A stretch of 64,000 nt of DNA from Acidobacteriaceae bacterium (lineage in GTDB: Bacteria > Acidobacteriota > Terriglobia > Terriglobales > Acidobacteriaceae): NCBI GenBank assembly GCA_003134995.1, contig PLDC01000017.1, forward strand, positions 1-64,000, given 5' to 3'. A program made the translations under genes and the position numbers. Below are positions 45,125 through 54,426 of this stretch, piece by piece. How positions within the stretch are numbered: the first letter of the stretch is position 1; every line of letters begins with the position of its first letter. The notes under the pieces were generated by a model. The model had not been told where the DNA came from. It saw only the letters and a program-made list of their open reading frames with translations, and ran no database searches.

Positions 45125-47968
45125 CTAAAAGTGAAACCCAATCTCTGCCGTAAGCGACCGCGGCGTCACATAGTGAGTGCCGCTAAAAGTCGAGAGAAAG
45201 TTATAGAGCTCGTAATTATTCGCCAGATTGATGGCAGTCAATTGTGCGCTCACTTTATATTTGTCACCATGAAATAAATTGTCGTGGCCGACCGACACGT
45301 CGAACAGATTCCTCGACGCGATGCGCGGTGGATTGTGATCATCGTTCTCCGTCCCTGCCGACGGCACCTTAATAAGATTCGACCCGAACGCCGACGCGGG
45401 ACAATTGAAAGGTAAAGGCGTCGTAGGCGTCGCCCGCACGCCATTGCAAGTGAACCCAGCCTCAAACTCCTGATCAGCCGAAAGCGGCACTCCGCCCACG
45501 TTCGCGGCGATCATGCTCACATTCGGCACGCCGCCGATTACAACCGATCCGGGGCAGTTGTTGTACGGAGTGTTGAGTCCAAAGCATGGCGACGCGCCAG
45601 CCACCAGCCCGCTGTCATACCGCCAGTTGAACCCCACCCACGGACCGTGCTTCCAGAACTGGTATTGCAAGTGTGTTGCCTGGTTGAACTTTTCGTCGTG
45701 GTCAATGCGGAAGGGAAGTCCAGCGCCAGTCGCAACCGTCGCGCCCGCGCCGCCAATCTGTGGCTGGAAGAATCGCGCCGCCACGCTCGAAAAAACCATG
45801 AGCGCCGAGAAGCCATGGATCTCAGGCACGCTCACCCGGCCCGCGTATCCCGGAATCTTCGAGTTGTGCCATTCAATCGGAAAGGTAATCGGAGTGTTGC
45901 CGAGCACGCTGAAATCGTAACCATTGTGCGTGTACTTCGTAATCCACTCGCCGGAAAATACCAGATACTTTCCGAAGGCCTGCTCAAGTCCCGCGTGAAA
46001 TTCATTGCGAAATCCCGGATTCAACTCTCCGCTAGCTCCGGGAGTGCAAAGAAGAAGCGGCGCCAACACCGCATTGCTGCATCCAGTGCTCGAAAGAATC
46101 AGGTTTTCGTTGAACGGAGATTCCAGCGTGCGCGCGTAAGAAGCTCGCACAATTGTATTGGTCTTCTTAATGTTGTAAGCGGCTCCAACCCGAGGCTCAG
46201 CCTGTCGCGCGCTCGTCAGGCCATTGTATAAATCTCCGCGCAAACCAACGTTAAAAGACCAGTTTCCTTTCGTAATCACGTCCCGAACATAGAGGGCGAG
46301 TTCCTTCACATCCGTGTGGCCATTGAAGTTGTAGTAGCTTCCGCCACGAGTTAAATCGTAGGGAAGGAGAGTTGGATTGAAATAAGGATAAAGGGCAGTG
46401 CCAGGGGCATTCGACGGTAGAGTCACGGTGCCTGGCTGATTAGCCTGATATATGCCGGTATTGCTAGGGCATTGCGCGGATGTGAGTCCCGGCGCTGCAA
46501 CCCACTGCTGCTGGTCGTTAGAAAAAGCTATACACGGCGCGTTGTAAGTTGGATCAACAATGCCGAGAGCATCGTGTTCATTCAGGAATGTCTGTTCGTA
46601 AGTGACTCCCGCCTTTACATTGTTCACACCCTTAACATGAGAGAGATCAGATCGAATCCCCGTGTTGGTGAGCGTCCGGTTCTGTCCCACCGATTGTCTT
46701 TGAAGGCTCGGCGGTCCCAAATCCGCAAACGGATCGCTGCTCGGGTAGTAGTTGTAATCGTCGCGCCGCACGAAGGCTCCCAAAGTAAATACAGAAGTTG
46801 AATTCAGCAGCCGCGTCCACGAGGGAGCAATATTGAACGTGCCAATCTTCGAGCGTTGATCAGTCGCTCCCACGACCTCACCGTTCGGAGCCAAACCTCC
46901 GTAATTGTTCACATCCTGTGCATCCACTCCATTCAATCCACTCCAAGGCGTAGCATTCTCCGCATCAAAAGAATTCGGAGTCTGAAACCAGCTCCGGCTA
47001 TAGCCGACGTTCAAGTGAATCGAATCGCCAGGAGTGATCTGATAGTCAATTCGGTCAAACAGATTTTCTGCATTGCCTTTGTCGTGCAGCACGGTGAATT
47101 CCGGCGGATCCAAAAAACGCCCGCTGTTCAAACCGCCAACTGAAATAAAATTCCCCCAATTCTTGCCGCCATATGCAACCTCGGCTGCCATCGTCGCCGT
47201 TCCAAACGACCCATAAGAAGTGGTCAGGCTCCCATGAGCCGGATTCACGCCCTGACCCGAGCGCGTAGTCGCCACAATCACCACACTGGTCTTGCCTCCG
47301 TACTCCGCTGGCGGCGCGCCCGATATGACTTCTAACGATTGAATCGAATCGAGCGGAATCTGATTGGAAAAGATTTTGCTGTGCTGGTCGCTATCCGATT
47401 GCCCGTCGACCACAGTCGTGTTCTCCGCGTGATCGCCAAGTCCGTGGAGTTGCCCATTGGAATCCGCGGCAATTCCCGGCGTCGAATTCTGGACCACAGA
47501 ATTCAGTCCAGTGGTCGGTCCCTCCTTCTCGATCGAGCTCCTATCTATGTCAGAATGCGAAGTCGAATCGAGTTCTACATTATCGCCCGCGTCCGTAACG
47601 GTCACCGACGTGGTCGATCCCAATACTTGCAGGCTGACGTTGACGCTGACCGGCACGACCGACCGCACCACCACGTCTTGCGCGGTCGGCGCGAATCCCT
47701 CCGCTTTCACTGTCATGTGATACGGATTGAATGGAACGTTCGGGATGCTGAAGTTTCCGGTTTGATCGGTAGTCGCGGATCGATCAAAGTGGCTTACCGG
47801 ATCTTGAATTTCAACGATCGCGTTCGGCACGACAGCGCCCGTCGGATCAGCGACGGTGCCGTTAATCGACCCCGAACTCCCGCCCGATTGCGCGGTCACA
47901 AAACTGCCGGCCAGTGAAAACGACACCGCAGCAACGGCAACGATCAACTGCCTGTACGAAAGAAGCAT
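45125..47968 (-). CDS. TonB-dependent receptor with N-terminal carboxypeptidase-regulatory domain (Oar-like)
   Basis: A 947-residue outer-membrane receptor. It starts at ATG 47968, where AGGAGG stands 4-5 nt upstream; the upstream frame from 48016 is not needed. The signal peptide ends in GSFVTAQ. Residues about 35-115 form the Ig-like regulatory domain (GSINGTVADPTGAVVPNAIV, then FDRSATTDQTGNFSIPNVPF). The plug is around 130-230 (NSVVQNSTPGIAAD, LEVISGAPPAEYGGKTSVVI). The rest is the barrel, ending in SLTAEIGFHF with a terminal Phe. No TonB box is recognised. Acidobacteria carry many such receptors, usually for glycans or metal chelates. Confidence 0.9.
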   Translation of the reverse strand: MLLSYRQLIVAVAAVSFSLAGSFVTAQSGGSSGSINGTVADPTGAVVPNAIVEIQDPVSHFDRSATTDQTGNFSIPNVPFNPYHMTVKAEGFAPTAQDVVVRSVVPVSVNVSLQVLGSTTSVTVTDAGDNVELDSTSHSDIDRSSIEKEGPTTGLNSVVQNSTPGIAADSNGQLHGLGDHAENTTVVDGQSDSDQHSKIFSNQIPLDSIQSLEVISGAPPAEYGGKTSVVIVATTRSGQGVNPAHGSLTTSYGSFGTATMAAEVAYGGKNWGNFISVGGLNSGRFLDPPEFTVLHDKGNAENLFDRIDYQITPGDSIHLNVGYSRSWFQTPNSFDAENATPWSGLNGVDAQDVNNYGGLAPNGEVVGATDQRSKIGTFNIAPSWTRLLNSTSVFTLGAFVRRDDYNYYPSSDPFADLGPPSLQRQSVGQNRTLTNTGIRSDLSHVKGVNNVKAGVTYEQTFLNEHDALGIVDPTYNAPCIAFSNDQQQWVAAPGLTSAQCPSNTGIYQANQPGTVTLPSNAPGTALYPYFNPTLLPYDLTRGGSYYNFNGHTDVKELALYVRDVITKGNWSFNVGLRGDLYNGLTSARQAEPRVGAAYNIKKTNTIVRASYARTLESPFNENLILSSTGCSNAVLAPLLLCTPGASGELNPGFRNEFHAGLEQAFGKYLVFSGEWITKYTHNGYDFSVLGNTPITFPIEWHNSKIPGYAGRVSVPEIHGFSALMVFSSVAARFFQPQIGGAGATVATGAGLPFRIDHDEKFNQATHLQYQFWKHGPWVGFNWRYDSGLVAGASPCFGLNTPYNNCPGSVVIGGVPNVSMIAANVGGVPLSADQEFEAGFTCNGVRATPTTPLPFNCPASAFGSNLIKVPSAGTENDDHNPPRIASRNLFDVSVGHDNLFHGDKYKVSAQLTAINLANNYELYNFLSTFSGTHYVTPRSLTAEIGFHF

Positions 47969-48043
47969 GAACCCTCCTGCATGAAGTGATGAAATAGGGA
48001 TTCGACCGGCGCGCATGCCGGAATTTTCAATGTGCGGGAATCC

Positions 48044-48325
48044 CTAGACGGCAGGAGGGCCACGAATGCCCAGGTCGAAAACACTAAGCCGGGCCTTCGC
48101 GATAACTGCTTTTTCCTGGAGCAGCCCGATCGCCTCAAAAATCGGCCGGGCATAACTGCAACTGGCTGTGGGCGCAGTGCTGTGAGCCACCACGCAGATG
48201 GAGCACGCCGCGGATTCGGCCTGGTTAAGATGGTTGTGAGTAGACTCTGCCACCGCCGTCCACAACATCAGGGACAGACAGATCCACGCCAACAATCGAA
48301 CCACAGACCGCATACGTTCCTGCAT
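48044..48325 (-). CDS. Small exported Cys/His protein (DUF2946-like) upstream of the receptor
   Basis: A 93-residue protein with one N-terminal hydrophobic segment (VVRLLAWICLSLMLWTAVAE). After it comes a candidate metal motif: STHNHLNQAESAACSICVVAHSTAPTASC (in pieces HNH, CSIC, AH). The spacing resembles DUF2946-type peptides found beside TonB receptors for copper or cobalt. It is on the same strand as the receptor, 75 bases before it, so they may be co-transcribed. The tail FDLGIRGPPAV matches other short members' style. Metal binding is inference. Confidence 0.65.
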   Translation of the reverse strand: MQERMRSVVRLLAWICLSLMLWTAVAESTHNHLNQAESAACSICVVAHSTAPTASCSYARPIFEAIGLLQEKAVIAKARLSVFDLGIRGPPAV

Positions 48326-48465
48326 TGGGCTAACTCTTTTTAGCTTATACCCGTTCTCTCGCCCAAGGCAATGCCGGACGAGTTAATATAGACGTTTGGT
48401 TCACGTATCGGGAAGCAAGCGTAGTGGCTCAGTCTGCGTGTAAATTTCGCAAAGCGAGGCAATGA

Positions 48466-48717
48466 ATGTCAGAACCGTCATACGAAGAACTTAAAGCTCG
48501 TTTATCGCAGTTGGAAAAAGAAGTAGAAACCAAGAAGCGCAGCGGCGACCTCATCTTCAAGGTCGGTGAAAAAGGCGGCGTCAGCGTCTACGGATTAGGC
48601 CGCTTCCCCGTCACACTCTATTACGAACAATGGAATCGCCTGCTAGGCGCAGCAGATGACATTAAGAAATTCCTGGAAGAAAACAAGTCACGCCTAAAGC
48701 TCAAAGAGCAAGGCTGA
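48466..48717 (+). CDS. Small soluble protein with coiled-coil start, function unknown
   Basis: An 83-residue protein. The first 30 residues are heptad-like and charged (YEELKARLSQLEKEVETKKR). A compact beta-like core follows, FKVGEKGGVSVYGLGRFPVT then LYYEQWNRLL, and a Lys/Glu helix ends it. The composition and the G-x-V-S-V-Y-G-L-G-R-F-P-V-T-L core look like a genuine conserved protein, but I do not know the family. A long hairpin with a T-run follows the stop. Confidence 0.75.
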   Translation: MSEPSYEELKARLSQLEKEVETKKRSGDLIFKVGEKGGVSVYGLGRFPVTLYYEQWNRLLGAADDIKKFLEENKSRLKLKEQG

Positions 48718-48723
48718 CAAGAA

Positions 48724-48808
48724 AGTTCCCAGTTCTCAGTTCTCAGTTCTCAGCAAACGCCATAGGCATCTAACTGAGAACTGAGAACCGGGAACTGAGA
48801 ACTGTTTT
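48724..48808. terminator. Long AGTTCTC-repeat hairpin ending in a T-run
   Basis: The left arm (about 48724-48753) is AGTTCTC-type heptads. The right arm (48774-48803) is their near-complement, CTGAGAACTGAGAACC and so on, followed by GTTTTTC. It can act as a terminator for the upstream small gene. The complement of the right arm matches 54151-54180 with one difference. Confidence 0.7.
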
Positions 48809-48814
48809 TCGCGC

Positions 48815-48820
48815 TATAAT
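48815..48820 (+). promoter_or_regulatory. Candidate -10 box of the GT2 gene
   Basis: A perfect TATAAT ends 9 nt before the GTG start at 48830, immediately after the hairpin's T-run. It would give an almost leaderless message. No convincing -35 is present. Confidence 0.4.
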
Positions 48821-48829
48821 AAAAGGACT

Positions 48830-49807
48830 GTGCCCAAGTACTCCATCGTCGTCCCGCTCCACAACGAGCAGGAGAACGTTACCGATCTCTACGACCGCCT
48901 GAAGGCGGTGATGGAGGCTGCCGGCGAGACGTTCGAAATCGTGCTGGTCGATGACGGCTCGAAAGATCACACCTTCGCCATGTTGCGCGAAATCGCCGCC
49001 GTAGACAGTCGCGTCACGGTCGTCAAGCTCCGCCGCAACTTCGGACAGACCGCGGGACTCGCCGCCGGTTTCGATCACGCCCGCGGCGAATACATTATCG
49101 CCATGGATGGCGATTTGCAGCACGATCCCGCCGACATTCCAATATTTTTGGAAAAAATTGCGGCTGGTTACGACATCGTCAGCGGATGGCGCAAAGTCCG
49201 CGTCGATAATTTCTGGATGCGCCGCATCCCTTCACGCATGGCTAACTGGCTGATGGCCAAGCTCAGCGGCGTCGATATTCACGACTTCGGCACCACTTTC
49301 AAAGCCTATCGCCGCGAGATCCTCGAGCAGGTTCCGCTCTACGGCGAACTACATCGCTTCATCCCAGCGCTCGCGTCGTGGTATGGCGCATCGATTTGCG
49401 AAGTGCCCATCCGCAACATTAACCGCGAACGCGGTATTTCGCACTACGGCATTTCCCGCACCTTCCGCGTCTTCTTCGATCTCATCACAATTCGGTTTCT
49501 GCTCCGCTATCTTTCGCGCCCGCTGCACTTCTTCGGAACCTTCGGCCTACTCAGCTTGTTAAGTGGCAGCGCCGTAGTAGCCTGGCTCGGAGTAGAAAAA
49601 TTCCTGCGCAACATTCCAGTAATGGCTTCGCACGGCCCGCTGATGATGTTAGCCCTAGGCCTGCTGCTAGGTGGATTGAACCTTCTAGCGATCGGCTTGC
49701 TAGGCGAAATGCAAGTCCGCCACTACCACGAACCCCGCCATCGCGCGCCGTATTCCGTCGACCGCGTTCTTCGTTCGCAAAACGAAGAACACAGCGTCTC
49801 GGAATAA
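48830..49807 (+). CDS. GT2 glycosyltransferase of the DPM1/GtrB type
   Basis: A 325-residue enzyme that transfers a sugar from a nucleotide donor to polyprenyl phosphate in its family. The catalytic domain shows YSIVVPLHNEQENV, IVLVDDGSKD, and the metal motif AMDGDLQHDP. GISHYGISRTFRVFFDL lies at its end, before two C-terminal membrane helices (FGTFGLLSLLSGSAVVAWLG and LMMLALGLLLGGLNLLAIGL). It starts at GTG with AAAAGG 4 nt upstream. No flippase or acceptor transferase is adjacent, so the glycan is unknown. Confidence 0.9.
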   Translation: MPKYSIVVPLHNEQENVTDLYDRLKAVMEAAGETFEIVLVDDGSKDHTFAMLREIAAVDSRVTVVKLRRNFGQTAGLAAGFDHARGEYIIAMDGDLQHDPADIPIFLEKIAAGYDIVSGWRKVRVDNFWMRRIPSRMANWLMAKLSGVDIHDFGTTFKAYRREILEQVPLYGELHRFIPALASWYGASICEVPIRNINRERGISHYGISRTFRVFFDLITIRFLLRYLSRPLHFFGTFGLLSLLSGSAVVAWLGVEKFLRNIPVMASHGPLMMLALGLLLGGLNLLAIGLLGEMQVRHYHEPRHRAPYSVDRVLRSQNEEHSVSE

Positions 49808-49816
49808 GTCTTATAT

Positions 49817-49963
49817 TCACATCGCAATCTGCACGGGACGCGCGCGCTGTTCATCGATCAGTCGAATAATTTCAGCGGTCAATTCCAGAAGTTTACTAAG
49901 ATCTGTTTCCACAGCAGCCTGTTTGCAAAGCTCACGCCAGTCAGACCTGTCTTCGCTAGCCAT
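49817..49963 (-). CDS. 48-residue soluble protein, function unknown
   Basis: Starts at ATG 49963 (MASEDRSDWRELCKQAAVET), with GGGAGG 9 nt upstream on the minus strand, which favours it over the longer frame from 50089. The sequence is one or two amphipathic helices (LSKLLELTAEIIRLIDEQRA). It ends 9 bases past the convergent GT2 gene. Small helical proteins with this D-W-R-x-L-C-x-x-A pattern look conserved, but I cannot name a family. Confidence 0.6.
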   Translation of the reverse strand: MASEDRSDWRELCKQAAVETDLSKLLELTAEIIRLIDEQRARPVQIAM

Positions 49964-50195
49964 AACATTAGCCTCCCGTACGAGCGGATGCGGGCGCGCG
50001 GCATTTTGGCGAATCGAATTCGGCGAACGCTCTTGCAGATGCAAGCCGACTGCCAAAAATGCAGGCCCAAACAAACCCTCGTCTGGCAACGAGATAGCGA
50101 AAATTAAAACAATTCGGCGTCACGGTGAGAGCGGGGATTTCTTACACGCTTCCCACCATGCCTTTTCATCAAGCGGCGAACTCAGCCGGCGAAAT

Positions 50196-50645
50196 TCAGG
50201 CGGCGAACCTGCGCCCGAACCTGCGAGCCTTACGAACCAATTTCGGCTGGTTCAAATCCGTAGGAACGCTCGCCTCCCACGGTTCGTCGACGCCCATCAG
50301 CGCCACCGCGCCTCCGGCCGGCGCAGTGTTCTTCATGAAGTCAATCATGTTCTTGCTGCGCTCCTCAGGATCTTCGCTGCGCCAAAAATCATGCATCACC
50401 GGAGACACCGCGGCCAAAAAGCCAACAATGGCCAGCGCCCCAACCTTCGGTTTCACCCCCAGCAAAAGGCTGGCTCCGCCAATTATCAATGGAATCGCAG
50501 ACAACTTCACCGCCAACTCCGGCGCCGGAACGCCCTTCGATTCCGCAGCGCGCGCCATCTCCCTCACGTTAAGAAGATGATTGATTCCGTTGTAAAGAAA
50601 AAAACCGCCAAACAGCATTCGACCAATGAGAAAAGGAGCTTTCAT
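50196..50645 (-). CDS. DoxX-family membrane protein
   Basis: A 149-residue protein with four hydrophobic segments. It opens KAPFLIGRMLFGGFFLYNGIN, the DoxX pattern, followed by GVPAPELAVKLSAIPLIIGG and VGALAIVGFLAAVSPVMHDF. The start is ATG 50645, with GGAGG 8 nt upstream; an upstream frame to 50726 is part of an intergenic repeat. DoxX-like proteins are small quinone- or redox-linked membrane proteins with poorly defined roles. The basic tail KLVRKARRFGRRFAA is cytosolic. Confidence 0.85.
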   Translation of the reverse strand: MKAPFLIGRMLFGGFFLYNGINHLLNVREMARAAESKGVPAPELAVKLSAIPLIIGGASLLLGVKPKVGALAIVGFLAAVSPVMHDFWRSEDPEERSKNMIDFMKNTAPAGGAVALMGVDEPWEASVPTDLNQPKLVRKARRFGRRFAA

Positions 50646-50714
50646 CGAATAGACCTCCGAGCTGGTTGCTGGGTATTCGATTCCAGGCAGGGCGGCGCTG
50701 TTGCCGGGTTTTTC

Positions 50715-50765
50715 AGCACTCAGCATTCAGCAGTCAGCATTCAGCATGCTGCATTCAGCATGCTG
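50715..50765. repeat. ATTCAGC-type low-complexity repeat
   Basis: Seven-base words CATTCAG, CAGTCAG, CACTCAG recur, and the palindromic GCATGC occurs twice. Same heptad period and style as the AGTTCTC blocks at 48.7 and 54.2 kb. Confidence 0.6.
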
Positions 50766-50896
50766 GCCACAAACCAACGTCAAAGGCGTCGGACAGGAAT
50801 GTCCGACCCACGCGAAAGTGTCCCTTCCCACGCGAGCCGGGCAGTGTTCGGTGCTATTCACTCTTCGTCATCGGTCATTATCTGTGTCTTTATTTC

Positions 50897-51067
50897 TCAA
50901 ACGTCGCTCTCCTCCGTTAACGCTTGCCTTTCCTCGTCCGTGTATTCGCGGCCTGGGTCGCGGCGGGTTCCAGTCCATTTGGTCATCGAATGCCCAATCC
51001 TAGTCCAGCAATTGGCACAGACCCGTTCCCAATCCGGGAAGACGCAATGTCCGTCAGGACATTTGAC
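50897..51067 (-). pseudogene. Possible truncated zinc-ribbon protein
   Basis: The minus-strand frame here reads VKCPDGHCVFPDWERVCANC, then WTRIGHSMTKWTGTRRDPG and a charged end ERQALTEESDV. Cys-x4-Cys and Cys-x2-Cys could bind zinc. The frame has no good start codon: it runs upstream directly into the CCCGGCG palindrome at 51073-51092. The 5' end may have been replaced by that element, or the frame may be chance. Confidence 0.3.
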
Positions 51068-51072
51068 AATAG

Positions 51073-51129
51073 CCCGGCGTTTCAACGCCGGGTAAGCTGT
51101 CAAGAGATTAACGCGTCCCGTAGGGACGC
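51073..51129. repeat. Palindromes upstream of the second transposase
   Basis: CCCGGCGTTTCAACGCCGGG (51073-51092; 7-bp outer stem CCCGGCG, or 9 bp counting one T-C mismatch) and GCGTCCC-GTA-GGGACGC (51113-51129). The first is preceded by GACAATAG, which also precedes the last palindrome downstream at 51782. Confidence 0.8.
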
Positions 51130-51154
51130 CTGAGTTCTCCCTGGAGTTCTGTCT

Positions 51155-51601
51155 ATGTCGCACACCTACGTTTCCAGCTTGATTCACTGTGTGTTCTCCA
51201 TCAAAAATCGCCGCGATCTAATTGCCGAAGAGATTCAACCTCAGCTCTGGGCGTTCGTCGGTGGGATAGCACGAAGGAACGGTTTCAAAGCTTTGATCGT
51301 CGGTGGGATTGCGAACCATGTCCACGTTCTTTTGTCATTGCCCGCGACGCTGCCTCTCGCCAAGGCGATGCAATTGATCAAAGGAGCGTCGTCGCATTGG
51401 ATGAATGAGAACCACACGAGAGACTTTGCCTGGCAGGAGGGATACGGCGCATTTACGGTTGGAATTTCGCAGAAAGATCAGACGATTTCATATATTCGGC
51501 AGCAGCCCGAGCATCACAAGAAACGAAGTTTCGAGGAAGAGTTCGTGACGTTTTTGAAGAAGCACGGAGTGGAGTACGACCCGCAGCACGTATGGGGTTG
51601 A
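51155..51601 (+). CDS. IS200/IS605-type Y1 transposase (TnpA/TnpAREP-like)
   Basis: A 148-residue single-strand transposase. It opens SHTYVSSLIHCVFSIKNRRD. The HUH motif is H55-V-H57 in NHVHVLLSLP, and the catalytic Tyr is probably Y113 in ISYIRQQPEHHKK. Length and order match IS200-type TnpA. No TnpB is adjacent. GGAG stands about 9 nt upstream of the ATG. The gene is surrounded by at least seven short palindromes of several sequences, so it may act as the mobiliser of these hairpins. It belongs to a different branch from the RAYT at 426-950. Confidence 0.88.
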   Translation: MSHTYVSSLIHCVFSIKNRRDLIAEEIQPQLWAFVGGIARRNGFKALIVGGIANHVHVLLSLPATLPLAKAMQLIKGASSHWMNENHTRDFAWQEGYGAFTVGISQKDQTISYIRQQPEHHKKRSFEEEFVTFLKKHGVEYDPQHVWG

Positions 51602-51613
51602 GCGCAGGTTCAG

Positions 51614-51801
51614 GCGTGCCTCCGGCACGCGGTTCCGTTCTTGTTGACGCGAACCCGGCGTTGGAAACGCCGGGCTATCATCAGACGGTCCCTCCAGGAC
51701 CTGCGTCGGAGGTGGAATCAAGCGATTCGATGAAACGGCCAGCGCAGCGACGAAAGGTCCCGGAGGGACCACCGACAATAGCCCGCCAGTTCATTGGCGG
51801 G
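51614..51801. repeat. Cluster of five palindromes downstream of the second transposase
   Basis: GCGTGCC-TCC-GGCACGC (51614-51630); CCCGGCGTT-GGA-AACGCCGGG (51654-51674), nearly the same stem as at 51073; GGTCC-CTCCA-GGACC (51687-51701); GGTCCC-GGA-GGGACC (51756-51770); CCCGCCA-GTTCAT-TGGCGGG (51782-51801). Confidence 0.85.
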
Positions 51802-51822
51802 AGAGTGCGGGGGATGTTGAAG

Positions 51823-51887
51823 AAAAAAGGCCCCACTCTCGAGAGTAGGGCCTTTGATTCAAGCTAGAAGCTAGAAGCTAGAAGCTG
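51823..51887. terminator. Bidirectional terminator and AAGCTAG triplet repeat between transposase and groEL
   Basis: AAAGGCCC-CACTCTCGAGAGTA-GGGCCTTT (within 51823-51855) has A- and T-runs at its two ends, so it can terminate from both sides. It is followed by three tandem AAGCTAG units and AAGCTG (51861-51887) just past the groEL stop. Confidence 0.75.
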
Positions 51888-51890
51888 TTC

Positions 51891-53636
<1,746 letters not shown>

Positions 53637-53663
53637 TCAATTTCTGGCGCTGCTCGATACGAC

Positions 53664-54008
53664 TTAGCGGCGGGCGCCTACGGTTTCTTTCTTGTTGGAG
53701 GTTGTGCTGTTCGAGGCTCCGGTGAGGATGCCGAGGACTTCTTCTTCTTTCATGATGATGAAGTCTTCGCCGTCGATCTTGATCTCGGTGCCGGAGTACT
53801 TGCCGAACAGAATGCGGTCGCCGTCCTTAACGGCTAGAGGGAAGGTCTTGCCCTCGTCGTTGGTGCGGCCTTTGCCGGTGGAAATTACTTCGCCTTCCTG
53901 CGGCTTGTCTTTGGCGCTGTCAGGGATAATGATGCCGCCTCGGGTGGTGGATGCTTCTTCCACGCGTCGGACCAGAATGCGGTCGTGGAGTGGGCTGAAT
54001 TTTGCCAT
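53664..54008 (-). CDS. groS: Co-chaperonin GroES (10 kDa)
   Basis: The lid of the GroEL chamber. It starts at ATG 54008 ([20 protein letters not shown]), with AAAGGAG upstream, and has the mobile loop [19 protein letters not shown] and the end KEEEVLGIL. At 114 residues it is about 18 longer than usual because of a Ser/Thr/Lys tail ([19 protein letters not shown]). The frame extends upstream to 54092 but that part overlaps the CIRCE operator. First gene of the groESL operon. Confidence 0.97.
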   Translation of the reverse strand: MAKFSPLHDRILVRRVEEASTTRGGIIIPDSAKDKPQEGEVISTGKGRTNDEGKTFPLAVKDGDRILFGKYSGTEIKIDGEDFIIMKEEEVLGILTGASNSTTSNKKETVGARR

Positions 54009-54085
54009 GGGTGTAACTCCTTTCAAAGTTGATAGAAGGTTGACTTTACGTAAACCTATGAATTGTTGTGGGTTAGGGAGTGCTG

Positions 54086-54112
54086 TTAGCACTCTTGCCT
54101 ATCGAGTGCTAA
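54086..54112 (-). promoter_or_regulatory. CIRCE operator (HrcA binding site) of groESL
   Basis: A perfect consensus: TTAGCACTC, nine bases, GAGTGCTAA. An additional GAGTGCT at 54078-54084 forms a second inverted pair with the proximal half-site (GAGTGCT-N3-AGCACTC). The distal arm's last base touches the -10 box. HrcA is known to repress groESL through CIRCE; the hrcA gene is not in the window. Confidence 0.97.
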
Positions 54113-54140
54113 TTATAAGATTTGAGGGGGCGGTTGTCAA
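54112..54140 (-). promoter_or_regulatory. Sigma-70-type promoter of groESL
   Basis: On the minus strand TTGACA (54140-54135), a 17-bp spacer, and TATAAT (54117-54112): both boxes match consensus. Transcription would begin within the CIRCE element, which explains the repression. Confidence 0.92.
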
Positions 54141-54150
54141 GGGGGAGGTC

Positions 54151-54180
54151 AGTTCTCAGTTCTCGGTTCTCAGTTCTCAG
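54151..54180. repeat. AGTTCTC heptad repeat, second copy
   Basis: Thirty bases of AGTTCTC heptads with one CGGTTCTC unit. They match the complement of 48774-48803 at 29 of 30 positions, just upstream of the groESL promoter. Confidence 0.75.
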
Positions 54181-54426
54181 CTTGCGGCTCGCGGTTCGCA
54201 CCTTTCGTTTGCGCACGGCTTTCAACCTGGGGACTGAAGTCCGTTTCTTTTCTTTTTGACTTATCGCGGCGCTGAAGCGTCGCTCTTCCGCGGTGCCGCA
54301 TGCGTTTGTGAGTTTTTCTGCAGGCTCGGAGGGTGGCGAGAAGGTGCAGAGGTCCTTCGTTGGGAGTCGCGCGCTTTTGCGCGCGACTCCGCGCCTCAGA
54401 ATGACAAAGGAAGAAGGCAGAGTCGG
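54181..54426. other. Intergenic region with a strong GC hairpin
   Basis: No gene. GGAGTCGCGCGC-TTTT-GCGCGCGACTCC (54363-54390, perfect 12-bp arms) stands about 37 bases past the cytochrome c stop, without a T-run. GGTCCTTCG and CTCAGAATGACA words around it look like another dispersed repeat family. Confidence 0.55.

Larger units (their letters stand above)
50646..51154. other. Repeat-rich intergenic region before the second transposase
   Basis: Contains a block of (C)ATTCAGCA/GTCAGC words at 50715-50765, a possible zinc-motif gene fragment at 50897-51067 (minus), and two palindromes at 51073-51129. No other gene is supported. Confidence 0.5.

Noticed and set aside
51073..51801. A CRISPR array
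   Set aside because: Several short palindromes with differing sequences and irregular spacing, and no constant direct repeat, spacers or cas genes.
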